NCBI GenBank assembly: GCA_031257135.1
Contig: JAIRPH010000109.1
Location: 1-10,590 of the forward strand
From: Spirochaetaceae bacterium
Lineage (GTDB): Bacteria; Spirochaetota; Spirochaetia; Treponematales; Breznakiellaceae
Direction of reading: 5' to 3'
DNA: 10,590 bases
The notes under the pieces were generated by a model. The model was given only the letters and a program-made list of their open reading frames with translations, ran no database searches and had not been told where the DNA came from. The first letter of the stretch is position 1. Every line of letters begins with the position of its first letter. This document shows, piece by piece, positions 1-6,492 of this stretch. The translations under genes and the position numbers were made by a program.

Positions 1-1089
1 AGCGATGATTCAGCGCAGGCGATTGGGAAGCAGTTGGGCGCGCAGGCGATTGTGTCCGGGTCGCTGACTAATCTTGGGGATATGTACCGGTTCAGGATTA
101 AGGCGATCAACGTGGAAACTACCCGTATCGAAGCGCAGGCTTCGTACAATCTGGGCAATGACCGGCAGGTTATATTTCTGCTCCACGGGGATCAGAAGAG
201 TAGGCCCCCGGAAACCGCCCAGTCAGCCCGCACCGGGACTGGAAGTCCGGCGAATCCTGCGCCGTCTACGACACGCCCCGCGCCCGGGGTTCCCGCCGGT
301 TTTGTGCAGATACCCGGCGGGACCTTCACGATGGGCAGTCCGCCATCTGAGCCGGGGCATCAGAGTAATGAAGTCCAGCATAACGTTACTGTCAGCTCTT
401 TTTATATGAGCCGGTACGAGGTGACGGTAGGGGATTTTCGGCGGTTTGTGAATACGACCGGACATAGAACGACAGCGGAAATTTATGGCGGCGGATATGT
501 GTGGTCCGGTTCTACTTGGGAAATAAAATCCGGCATTTCTTGGCGGAATCCGCATTTTACGCAAGGCGACAATCATCCGGTAGTGTTGGTGAGTTGGTAT
601 GATACAGTAGAGTATTGCAACTGGTTGAGCCGGCAGGAAGGTTTAACGCCTGCGTACACGATAAGCGGACCTAACGTAATATGGAACCGGAATGCGAATG
701 GGTATCGTCTGCCGACTGAGGCAGAGTGGGAATACGCCTGCCGCGCCGGGACGAGTACGCCGTTTCACACCGGGAATAACATTACTACTTCGCAGGCGAA
801 CTATAACCGGGGGCAGACCTGGGCAGTAGGGAGCGGCGCGTTGAATGCTTGGGGATTATACGATATACACGGGAATGCGAACGAGTGGTGTTGGGACTGG
901 TATGGGGATTATTCTAGCAGTTCTCAGACTGATCCGGTTGGTCCCAGCTCTGGCGTCTACCGTATCGACCGGGGCGGAACATGGCTCCATGGCACCAGCA
1001 TAGGACTTCGTTCCTCTATCCGATACTCTGCCTACCCGTTAGACAGATTCTACGACCTCGGTTTTCGGTTGGCGCGTTCTGCGAACTAG
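1..1089 (+). CDS. SUMF1 (formylglycine-generating-enzyme-like) domain protein with CsgG/LpoB-like N-terminal part, 5' partial
   Basis: The frame is open from base 1 to the TAG at 1087-1089, so the true start lies upstream; the first in-window start-like codon (TTG at 34) lies inside a conserved-looking domain and is unlikely to be the start. Bases 1-165 encode a segment resembling the end of CsgG/LpoB/FlgO-like domains (IGKQLGAQAIVSGSL, then a strand containing RFRIKAINVET). A Pro/Thr/Ser/Gly-rich linker follows at about 200-300. From 301 the SUMF1/FGE fold begins (FVQIPGGTFTMGS), with the usual RYEVTVGDF, RLPTEAEWEYACRAG, GNANEWCWDWYGDY and DLGFRLAR blocks. True FGE oxidises a sulfatase cysteine using a Cys pair near the C-terminus; here that region reads LRSSIRYSAYP and has no cysteine, so FGE activity is unlikely. 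A binding or structural role, possibly at the cell envelope, is inferred. SUMF1 assignment is firm; the N-terminal assignment is moderate. Confidence 0.88.
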   Translation, partial: SDDSAQAIGKQLGAQAIVSGSLTNLGDMYRFRIKAINVETTRIEAQASYNLGNDRQVIFLLHGDQKSRPPETAQSARTGTGSPANPAPSTTRPAPGVPAGFVQIPGGTFTMGSPPSEPGHQSNEVQHNVTVSSFYMSRYEVTVGDFRRFVNTTGHRTTAEIYGGGYVWSGSTWEIKSGISWRNPHFTQGDNHPVVLVSWYDTVEYCNWLSRQEGLTPAYTISGPNVIWNRNANGYRLPTEAEWEYACRAGTSTPFHTGNNITTSQANYNRGQTWAVGSGALNAWGLYDIHGNANEWCWDWYGDYSSSSQTDPVGPSSGVYRIDRGGTWLHGTSIGLRSSIRYSAYPLDRFYDLGFRLARSAN

Positions 1090-1129
1090 GCGTGCGGGCT
1101 TCCGCTTCGGTATGTTCCGCAGGCGATCC

Positions 1130-1158
1130 TTGCCGTTTTCTATGATGCGCGGTATACT
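1130..1158 (+). promoter_or_regulatory. Predicted sigma-70-type promoter for the small-protein pair
   Basis: TTGCCG at 1130-1135 and TATACT at 1153-1158 are separated by exactly 17 bp, with GG just before the -10. The ATG at 1165 lies six bases after the -10, where transcription would be expected to begin, so the mRNA is predicted to be leaderless. No Shine-Dalgarno sequence precedes this ATG, which agrees. Confidence 0.6.
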
Positions 1159-1164
1159 AAAAAC

Positions 1165-1371
1165 ATGGACGATGAGGCAAAAGCTATTCTGCGGCGCATC
1201 GCCGAAAGTAACGAGAATATCCTCAAAACGCTCACAAAAACAGACCCGCCGATAAAAAAAGTCATAGACGGAATAGGTATCGGCGCGGGAATCGCCGGTA
1301 TACTCAGTATGCTTGATTTGTTAAAAAACTGGTTTGGAGGTTGTGAATTATGGGTATGCAAATTTTTCTGA
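1165..1371 (+). CDS. Small protein with glycine-rich hydrophobic segment, unknown function (68 aa)
   Basis: I do not recognise this family. The N-terminal half (residues 1-33) is charged and probably helical (DDEAKAILRRIAESNENILK). Residues about 34-54 form a Gly/Ile-rich hydrophobic stretch (DGIGIGAGIAGILSMLDLL) that could be one membrane helix. The end (GGCELWVCKFF) looks like read-out past the overlapping downstream start. The start is the ATG six bases after a good -10 box, with no ribosome binding site, so it is probably translated leaderless. The next small gene starts inside it at 1350 in another frame, suggesting coupled translation. It lies between an SUMF1 gene and a toxin/antitoxin pair. 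A small membrane protein or membrane-active peptide precursor is possible; function is unknown. It could also be a chance frame, but the promoter and overlap argue against that. Confidence 0.55.
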   Translation: MDDEAKAILRRIAESNENILKTLTKTDPPIKKVIDGIGIGAGIAGILSMLDLLKNWFGGCELWVCKFF

Positions 1372-1439
1372 CTATCGTGCTGTTCGCTATTTCTATCACC
1401 TGTTTTATCGTAAGCCGTTCGATGTCACACAAGGATTAA
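1350..1439 (+). CDS. Very small single-pass membrane peptide (29 aa)
   Basis: ATG at 1350 is preceded by a strong GGAGG at 1336-1340, nine bases away and inside the upstream small gene, whose end it overlaps by 22 bases. The product is almost entirely one hydrophobic helix (residues 4-22, IFLTIVLFAISITCFIVS) with a short basic/polar tail (RSMSHKD), as expected for a single-pass inner-membrane peptide with its positive charge in the cytoplasm. The TAA is at 1437-1439. Size and shape resemble small membrane regulators or type-I-toxin-like peptides, but no family is recognised. The ribosome binding site and hydrophobic design are direct observations; a role shared with the upstream small protein is inferred from the overlap. 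Confidence 0.5.
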   Translation: MGMQIFLTIVLFAISITCFIVSRSMSHKD

Positions 1440-1442
1440 ACA

Positions 1443-1524
1443 GAGCCGGCGCGGGTTGCGCGGTGGGGGCGCGTGATCGGGCGCAATTTTCCCAGACCCC
1501 CAACCGCGGTTGACGGAGCGGCTC
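1443..1524. repeat. Imperfect GC-rich inverted repeat / stem-loop between the small genes and the PIN toxin
   Basis: CGCGGTGGGGG (1459-1469) can pair with CCCCCAACCGCG (1497-1508), giving 11 bp with one bulged A. An outer arm GAGCCG (1443-1448) pairs with CGGCTC (1519-1524) across an internal loop. The apical loop is 27 bases. The right arm also contains the perfect 12-bp palindrome CAACCGCGGTTG at 1501-1512. There is no T-run on either side, so a classical intrinsic terminator is not supported, although the position between convergent units would suit one. Confidence 0.4.
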
Positions 1525-1531
1525 GGCAGAC

Positions 1532-1954
1532 TCAATGTATGGGACGGTACTGTTCCCAATATTCACGGGGCGTTACGATTTTCGTTTGTTTATAACGCGG
1601 AAAGGTAAAATCGGTCGTGTTGCCGGTTATGATATAATCAGCCATACACGCTTCGGCAAGTTCCACTAGCTTATTATCGTCTTGGTCAGAAATGAGATCG
1701 AGCTTTACCGCTGGAACATACCGTTCCGCCTTAATCGCTATTCCGGCAAGAATAGCGTTTGCTTTGACGGCAAAATCCTGATACTGCCGGAATTTGGGGC
1801 GGTTCAAAACATCATAATATTCCGCCAACAAAGACCCGGAAATACAAAGCCGTATGGTATCTTCAAGAACGAGTTCGTACAATATGCGATACGGATAGCT
1901 CCGTTGAATTAAGGCGGACACAAGGACATTCGTGTCAATGATTACTTTTTGCAT
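1532..1954 (-). CDS. PIN-domain toxin (putative ribonuclease, VapC-like/COG1569-type)
   Basis: At 140 aa this is the usual length of a single PIN domain. PIN toxins are metal-dependent ribonucleases that cut tRNA, rRNA or mRNA and are silenced by a cognate antitoxin. The N-terminal strand VIIDTNVLVSAL holds the first acidic residue (D7). E45 lies in SLLAEYYDVL, followed by NRPKF, and the second acidic cluster is in ISDQDDNKLVELA (D90/D92/D93). The block ADYIITGNTTDF carries Asn in place of the Asp commonly found in TGD, a variant I associate with this PIN subgroup. The ATG at 1954 has only a poor ribosome binding site and lies within the last 20 bases of the antitoxin gene, so translation is probably coupled to it. 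A type II toxin role is inferred from family and partner; substrate unknown. Confidence 0.85.
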   Translation of the reverse strand: MQKVIIDTNVLVSALIQRSYPYRILYELVLEDTIRLCISGSLLAEYYDVLNRPKFRQYQDFAVKANAILAGIAIKAERYVPAVKLDLISDQDDNKLVELAEACMADYIITGNTTDFTFPRYKQTKIVTPREYWEQYRPIH

Positions 1955-2165
1955 TCCGGCGCGATGAGCGGACTTCGCTGGTAATATCGTCTATCGTCAT
2001 TGAAGAAAGTCCGCAAGCCTCCGCGGATTCTACGGCGGCGTTAAGCCGCTGTTTTAAGAGTTCCCTGCTGACAAGGTCTACAAAATCAGAAAAATTGAAT
2101 GTATCCTTGTCTATACCAAACCGTGAATATTCAACATCCGAAATCGCTACGGTAAGTGTTCTCAT
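1935..2165 (-). CDS. Antitoxin partner of the PIN toxin (76 aa)
   Basis: This small gene lies directly upstream of the PIN toxin and overlaps it by 20 bases, the normal order for a type II module. The product starts MRTLTVAISDVEYSRF, then has a helical middle (FSDFVDLVSRELLKQRLNAAVESAEAC) and a polar tail (MTIDDITSEVRSSRRNAK). That tail resembles the toxin-wrapping C-terminal segment of many antitoxins. I cannot assign a DNA-binding fold with confidence. A GTG at 2174 would add three residues, but it lies within the predicted -10 hexamer (2178-2173), so I choose the ATG at 2165. This start follows the -10 by seven bases and lacks a Shine-Dalgarno sequence. Autorepression by antitoxin or complex is typical of such modules but not shown here. 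Confidence 0.75.
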   Translation of the reverse strand: MRTLTVAISDVEYSRFGIDKDTFNFSDFVDLVSRELLKQRLNAAVESAEACGLSSMTIDDITSEVRSSRRNAKSNH

Positions 2166-2172
2166 AGTTTTC

Positions 2173-2201
2173 ACTATAACCGATTATCTGGATAAATGCA
2201 A
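2173..2201 (-). promoter_or_regulatory. Predicted promoter of the toxin/antitoxin operon
   Basis: Reading the minus strand, TTGCAT (2201-2196) and TATAGT (2178-2173) are separated by 17 bp, and the antitoxin ATG at 2165 follows after seven bases. The geometry matches the promoters ahead of 1165, 7983 and 10030. Confidence 0.55.
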
Positions 2202-2227
2202 GACGTTGGCAACCCCGGGGCGTCTGC

Positions 2228-2276
2228 CGCCGCGAGGAGCGGCGAGGAGCGTCCCGTCTGACGGTATATTGCCGTC
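2228..2276. repeat. GC-rich tandem repeat and hairpins between the antitoxin and the 194-aa gene
   Basis: GCGAGGAGCG is repeated in tandem at 2232-2241 and 2242-2251. A hairpin with arms CGCCGC (2228-2233) and GCGGCG (2239-2244) overlaps it, and a second has arms GACGG (2260-2264) and CCGTC (2272-2276). On the minus strand these lie just after the stop of the gene at 2291, so they could form structure at the 3' end of that mRNA. There is no T-run, so termination is only a possibility. No gene is seen in 2179-2290. Confidence 0.35.
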
Positions 2277-2290
2277 GTTCACTGCGTAGC

Positions 2291-2875
2291 TCAAGGCTGA
2301 AACAGCAAAACAGCCTGTTCCCGGACTTGATCCACTACGGTCTGATAGTTTTCTTTAAGCGCGTTGATATTTTGGTTATAAAACGCCACAAATTCCGGGT
2401 CTTGGAACGGGTCCAGCTTAATGCGCTGTCCGATACGCCGGGCGATTTCTTCCTCTTTCTGCCGCAGTTTAGGGGCGTATTGGCGTTTAATCGACTCTGC
2501 ATACTGTTCCGATTCCTCAAGATACCGGGCAATCGCCAAGACAAACTGCTTGTACAGCGACGCAAACCGGGAATCCTTGATAATCGTCTGTAGTCCTTTG
2601 CCTATAGACTCGATCCGCCGTTCATCTTCCTTTGATGAGGGAAGGGTAATCTGCGATATCAGGGCGTCGAAAATCCCCTGTTTCAACGCTTCCTGCTGAT
2701 CCTTGGGCGTTTTTTTTATAACATCTTCTAAGGATTTTTTAGCATCTTCAAGGAATTCGTTTGCCAGCCGTTTACCCTGCTGTTTTGCCTCAAACTGTCC
2801 GATGCCTGCCTTGTCGCTTTTGATTGAATCGGTTCGTTCCAGCGCAAGTTCTAAGGCGCTTTTTATTCTTCCCAT
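2291..2875 (-). CDS. Conserved-looking helical protein of unknown function (194 aa)
   Basis: The product begins MGRIKSALELALERTDSIKSDK and is rich in Lys, Glu, Gln and Ala, with no signal peptide or membrane segment, so a cytoplasmic, mostly alpha-helical protein is expected. Heptad-like charge patterns at about residues 30-60 and 120-150 (YLEESEQYAESIKRQYAPKL, RQKEEEIARRIGQRI) could form coiled coils. I think similar proteins occur in other treponemes but cannot name a family. The ATG at 2875 is supported by AGAGAGGA about nine bases upstream and by a promoter ending at 2897. The gene is divergent from putP. Nothing in the sequence ties it to proline uptake. Confidence 0.75.
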   Translation of the reverse strand: MGRIKSALELALERTDSIKSDKAGIGQFEAKQQGKRLANEFLEDAKKSLEDVIKKTPKDQQEALKQGIFDALISQITLPSSKEDERRIESIGKGLQTIIKDSRFASLYKQFVLAIARYLEESEQYAESIKRQYAPKLRQKEEEIARRIGQRIKLDPFQDPEFVAFYNQNINALKENYQTVVDQVREQAVLLFQP

Positions 2876-2896
2876 AGTTCTTATTCCTCTCTCTCT

Positions 2897-2925
2897 AAAA
2901 TACCCAAAAAAACAGCGTTATGCAA
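2897..2925 (-). promoter_or_regulatory. Predicted promoter of the 194-aa gene
   Basis: On the minus strand TTGCAT (2925-2920) and TATTTT (2902-2897) are 17 bp apart, with GGG before the -10. Expected initiation near 2890 leaves a leader of about 15 bases holding the AGAGAGGA ribosome binding site. Confidence 0.5.
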
Positions 2926-2931
2926 CAGGTC

Positions 2932-2960
2932 TTGACGGAATAAGTATCTTTCCATAGAAT
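2932..2960 (+). promoter_or_regulatory. Predicted promoter of putP
   Basis: TTGACG (2932-2937) and TAGAAT (2955-2960) are 17 bp apart. Transcription would start near 2967, followed by the strong GAGGAGG ribosome binding site at 2973-2979, five bases before the ATG at 2985. Only six bases separate its -35 from that of the divergent gene, so one regulator bound here could affect both. Confidence 0.6.
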
Positions 2961-2984
2961 CAAAGGGTTTACGAGGAGGATTAG

Positions 2985-4562
2985 ATGTATGCCGTAAGTT
3001 TTCAGACGCTGATAGGCATGGGCGTCTATTTGCTGGCGATGATCGCGATAGGTCTATGGTACGCCCGGCGGAGCAACACAAACCCGGAAGAATATTTTTT
3101 GGGAAACCGCGGACTCGGTCCGTGGGTTGCGGCGATAAGCGCGGAAGCCTCAGATATGAGCGGATGGCTTCTTATGGGACTTCCGGGAGTAGCCTATTTT
3201 ACCGGATGCGGAGAAGCCTTCTGGACCGCCGTCGGACTTGCCGCGGGAACATGGATAAATTGGCGGCTTGTCGCCAAACGGCTTAGGATGTATTCTCAAA
3301 CAGCGAACAATGCGATTACTCTGCCGGAATTTTTCAGCAACCGTTTCCATGATACTAAGCGGATATTGATGACCGCCGCCGCGGTTATGAATCTGGTGTT
3401 TTTTTCTATATATGTAGGCGCGCAATTCGTTACCTTTGCTAAGGTATTCGCCTATGCGTTCAAGGCGGAGCAGTATTATACGGTGATGGTGATTCTCGGG
3501 GCGGCTATCGTGCTGGTTTACACCTTGCTGGGCGGCTTTCTGGCGGCGAGTATGACCGACCTCATTCAAGGGCTTTTGATGATCGGCGCCATTCTGGTGG
3601 TTTTGGCGGCCGGCTTCATACACGCCGGCGGATTTGCGGGCGCCGCCGAGCGGCTGAGAGACATTCCCCGGTTTCTGGACATTTTCGGCATTGCGATGCC
3701 CGCGGACACCGCGGGAAAGGCTGTTTCCGGCGGCGCAGTGCAGGCGATAGTTGACGGAAAGCCTTTGTTCGGAGCCGGCGCGGATTATTCGCTTTTGAAC
3801 ATCATATCCTGTCTGGCTTGGGGGCTTGGGTATTTCGGGATGCCCCAGGTGCTGGTTCGGTTTATGGCTGTTCAAGACCCGGCAAAAATCCGTAATTCCC
3901 GGCGCATTGCCGTAACGTGGTGCTGTATTTCTCTTGTCGCGGCGGTTTCCATTGGGTTAATCGGCAGGGCGGTTTTTCCAGACCTTCTCACCACCGCGGG
4001 GAGCGCGGAGAATATTTTCTTATATTTATCTCAAAATTTTTTCCCGCCGTTTTTGGCGGGTCTCGTGATTTCCGGGATTCTCGCCGCGTCCATGAGTTCC
4101 TCTGACTCCTATATGCTTATTGTTTCGTCGGCTCTCGCCAACGATCTATTCAAAGGGCTGTTCAAGAGAGACGCCGGAGAGACGCTGGTGATGTGGATCG
4201 CCCGTATCGCAATGCTTATGGTTACGGTTTTCGGGGTTACGGTGGCGCTTTCCGGGAATCAGTCTATTTTCAGGATTGTGTCCTATGCTTGGGCGGGTCT
4301 CGGCGCGTCTTTCGGTCCGCTTATTCTTTTTTCGCTGTTCTGGAAGCGCACCACCTTAGCCGGAGCGGTAGGCGGTATGTTTTCAGGTGGGGCGACGGTT
4401 ATCCTATGGAAGGAGCGGATCAGCGCGCTTGGAGGCGTATTCGGAGTGTACGAATTACTGCCGGCTTTTATTATTTCCAGTATGGTCATCTTTCTGACGA
4501 GCCTCGCTACGAAGCCTCCGTCCACGCAGATTATTGCGGAATTCGAGCGGTCGAAGCAATAA
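2985..4562 (+). CDS. putP: Sodium/proline symporter PutP (SSS family)
   Basis: A 525-aa polytopic membrane protein of the sodium:solute symporter family, importing proline with Na+ across the inner membrane. The N-terminal helix is followed by NPEEYFLGNRGLGPWV and the hallmark block AEASDMSGWLLMGLPG. D57 in this block corresponds to the Na+-binding Asp55 of E. coli PutP. NNAITLPEFFSNRF is a strong PutP-type signature. ILAASMSSSDSYMLIVSSAL near residue 370 matches the Na+-site serine region of helix 9. About a dozen further hydrophobic stretches fit the LeuT-like fold. It is slightly longer than the roughly 500-residue E. coli protein, partly from a loop around residues 235-265 (containing AVSGGAVQAIVDGKPLFG). 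A promoter and strong ribosome binding site precede it. It appears monocistronic and ends one base from the convergent ABC-F gene. Family certain; proline specificity likely from the motifs. Confidence 0.9.
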   Translation: MYAVSFQTLIGMGVYLLAMIAIGLWYARRSNTNPEEYFLGNRGLGPWVAAISAEASDMSGWLLMGLPGVAYFTGCGEAFWTAVGLAAGTWINWRLVAKRLRMYSQTANNAITLPEFFSNRFHDTKRILMTAAAVMNLVFFSIYVGAQFVTFAKVFAYAFKAEQYYTVMVILGAAIVLVYTLLGGFLAASMTDLIQGLLMIGAILVVLAAGFIHAGGFAGAAERLRDIPRFLDIFGIAMPADTAGKAVSGGAVQAIVDGKPLFGAGADYSLLNIISCLAWGLGYFGMPQVLVRFMAVQDPAKIRNSRRIAVTWCCISLVAAVSIGLIGRAVFPDLLTTAGSAENIFLYLSQNFFPPFLAGLVISGILAASMSSSDSYMLIVSSALANDLFKGLFKRDAGETLVMWIARIAMLMVTVFGVTVALSGNQSIFRIVSYAWAGLGASFGPLILFSLFWKRTTLAGAVGGMFSGGATVILWKERISALGGVFGVYELLPAFIISSMVIFLTSLATKPPSTQIIAEFERSKQ

Positions 4563-4563
4563 G

Positions 4564-6489
4564 TTAAAGACAAAGCCGGGCGGCTTCCAGTTCCTCGGCT
4601 TTTGCTTCCCACTCTGCGGTTTTCGTCTCGATGCGCGGAGTAAGCGCGTCAAGCCGCGCCTGTACCGAGCGGGCTTTTTCGCGGTTGCCGTATACTTCAG
4701 GCTTTGACAGTTCGCTTTCCAGCCCGGTCTTTTCGGCTTCAAGTTTTGCTAAGGCTTCGAGAATCTCCGTTTCCTGCCGTTCAAGCCGGCGGATGATAGT
4801 CTGCCGCTGTTTATCCGCGGTCCGGCGTTGAGCCGCGTCGGACGGCGCGGGCTTCGGCGGAGCCTCGGCAGGGGATTCCGTTTCTTTCCCGATTCGCTCC
4901 ATATAATAGCCGTAGTTTCCGTAGAAAAGCCGCGGTCCTTTGGGAGAAAGCTCAAGGGTCTTCGTGGAAAGGGCTTCCATAAACGAGCGGTCATGGGACA
5001 CAAAGATTACTGTTCCCTTGTAGGCTTTGAGGGTCTCTAAGAGAATATCCTTAGCATGAAGGTCAAGATGATTAGTCGGCTCGTCGAGGATGAGCAGATT
5101 CATCGGCTTCAAAAGCATCCTGAGCAGGGCGAGGCGGCTCTTTTCGCCGCCGGAAAGTACCGATAAGGGCTTGTACACATCGTCGCCTCGGAACAAAAAC
5201 GCTCCGAGCATATCCCGCGTCTTAGGAATCAGTTCCGTAGGCGCTTCGGCTTCCATGAATTCCAAGATTTGCTCCGAACCGGTCATGGTTTCCGCCGCGT
5301 CCTGTGAAAAATACCCCGGCAGAATCCCTTGTCCGTACTGGAGGGTTCCCTCGAAATCAGCGTCTTTGCCCGCGAGAATCCGCAGGAGCGTCGTCTTCCC
5401 CGCGCCGTTGCGCCCTGCCACCACGAGCCGCTCTCCGGATTCCAGCGTCAGGTTCAGCTCTGCAAGGATTCGGCGTTCTCCGTAACGCTTGCCGATTCCT
5501 TCAAGGGTCAGCGCAATCCGCCCGCTGTGCGGCGGGTCAGGAAAGGTAATGCTGATTTTTTTGAGAGATTCCGGGATTTCAATCGTTTCCATGCGTTCAA
5601 GCCGCTTGATCAGCTCTTGAGCGAAAGCCGCCTTGCTCGCCTTATAGCGGAACCGGCGGATCAGGGCTTCGGTTTTCTCGATTTCCGCTTGCTGTTCTTC
5701 GTAACGCTTCAGCAGACCTGCAAGCTCAACCTGCCGCTGGGCTTCGTAGCCGCTGTAGTTGCCGATATACCGCTTGAGATTCCCTTGAAAAAGTTCGTAC
5801 ACCTCGGTTACGGTAAAGTCAAGAAAGTACCGGTCGTGAGAAACCAGCAAATATCCGCCGGCAAACGAAGACAGCCGCGATTCCAGCCACCCGCGGGCTT
5901 CAATATCGAGATAATTAGTCGGCTCGTCCAAGAGGAGGATGTCAGGAGTTTCCAGCAATACCTTCGCCAAGGCGATACGCATCTGCCAGCCTCCGGAAAA
6001 CTCCTCTACCGGTCTGTCCATATCAGACAGCGAAAAGCCAAGTCCGGAAAGCGTCATGGCGATGCTCCCTTCTCTGGCGTAATAGCCGGAATTCTCCACT
6101 TGTTCCTGAAGCCGATGATACTCCTCCAAGAGCGTCGCGGTACGGGCGTCGTCTTTTACGGTTTCCAAGGTTTTTCCTATAGCTTCCATATCGGAAAGAA
6201 GCGTCCTGATTGGGTCGTAAGCGGTTTCCGCCTCCTCCCGGAGGGTTCGTCCCCGATGGACTATCCCGGACTGCGGCAGATACGATACCCGACAGCCCTT
6301 TTGCACGGCTCGTTCCCCGGAATCCGGGGGCAGATTCCCCGCGATAACCCGCATAAGCGTAGATTTCCCGGAGCCGTTAGCCCCGGACAAAGCCGCCCGG
6401 GAGCCTGAGGACAAAGAAAGGCTCACCTCGTTTAGTATATCCCGATCCCCAAAGGCGAGAGACACCTTAGAAAACTGTACAAAGCCCAT
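4564..6489 (-). CDS. ABC-F family ATPase (YdiF/YheS/Uup-like), translation-associated
   Basis: At 641 aa this is a soluble protein with two ABC cassettes and no membrane segments. Cassette 1 has Walker A GANGSGKST (36-44), signature FSGGWQMRIAL (164-174), Walker B ILLLDEP (184-190) and the switch His in LLVSHDR. The inter-domain arm at about 225-310 is charged and helical. Cassette 2 has GRNGAGKTT (359-367), LSGGEKSRLAL (445-455), LILDEPTNHLD and FVSHDR. A Pro/Ala linker (about 538-555) leads to a C-terminal coiled coil (555-641), as in Uup/YdiF-type members. ABC-F proteins bind the ribosomal E site and relieve stalling or, in some members, antibiotic block; which applies here cannot be told. 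The ATG at 6489 lies three bases after the stop of the lipoprotein gene, with only a weak GGCGG upstream, so the two are probably co-transcribed and perhaps coupled. Confidence 0.92.
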   Translation of the reverse strand: MGFVQFSKVSLAFGDRDILNEVSLSLSSGSRAALSGANGSGKSTLMRVIAGNLPPDSGERAVQKGCRVSYLPQSGIVHRGRTLREEAETAYDPIRTLLSDMEAIGKTLETVKDDARTATLLEEYHRLQEQVENSGYYAREGSIAMTLSGLGFSLSDMDRPVEEFSGGWQMRIALAKVLLETPDILLLDEPTNYLDIEARGWLESRLSSFAGGYLLVSHDRYFLDFTVTEVYELFQGNLKRYIGNYSGYEAQRQVELAGLLKRYEEQQAEIEKTEALIRRFRYKASKAAFAQELIKRLERMETIEIPESLKKISITFPDPPHSGRIALTLEGIGKRYGERRILAELNLTLESGERLVVAGRNGAGKTTLLRILAGKDADFEGTLQYGQGILPGYFSQDAAETMTGSEQILEFMEAEAPTELIPKTRDMLGAFLFRGDDVYKPLSVLSGGEKSRLALLRMLLKPMNLLILDEPTNHLDLHAKDILLETLKAYKGTVIFVSHDRSFMEALSTKTLELSPKGPRLFYGNYGYYMERIGKETESPAEAPPKPAPSDAAQRRTADKQRQTIIRRLERQETEILEALAKLEAEKTGLESELSKPEVYGNREKARSVQARLDALTPRIETKTAEWEAKAEELEAARLCL

Positions 6490-6492
6490 AGC

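Noticed and set aside
2095..2289. Plus-strand 64-codon frame over the antitoxin promoter
   Set aside because: It covers the antitoxin start and a GC-rich repeat spacer, has no ribosome binding site, and its product has no plausible fold.
3150..3875. A 241-codon minus-strand frame opposite putP
   Set aside because: PutP motifs are on the plus strand; the antisense product is His/Gln/Arg-rich and shows no domain.
4571..4606. Intrinsic terminator for putP formed by AAAGCCG and CGGCTTT
   Set aside because: The stem is only seven pairs with a long interior, the T-run is four bases at most, and it lies in ABC-F coding sequence, so chance cannot be excluded.
5329..6408. A 359-codon plus-strand open frame opposite the ABC-F gene
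   Set aside because: The minus strand carries complete ABC-F motifs over the same bases. The plus-strand product has no domain, and long antisense frames are expected opposite GC-rich coding DNA.
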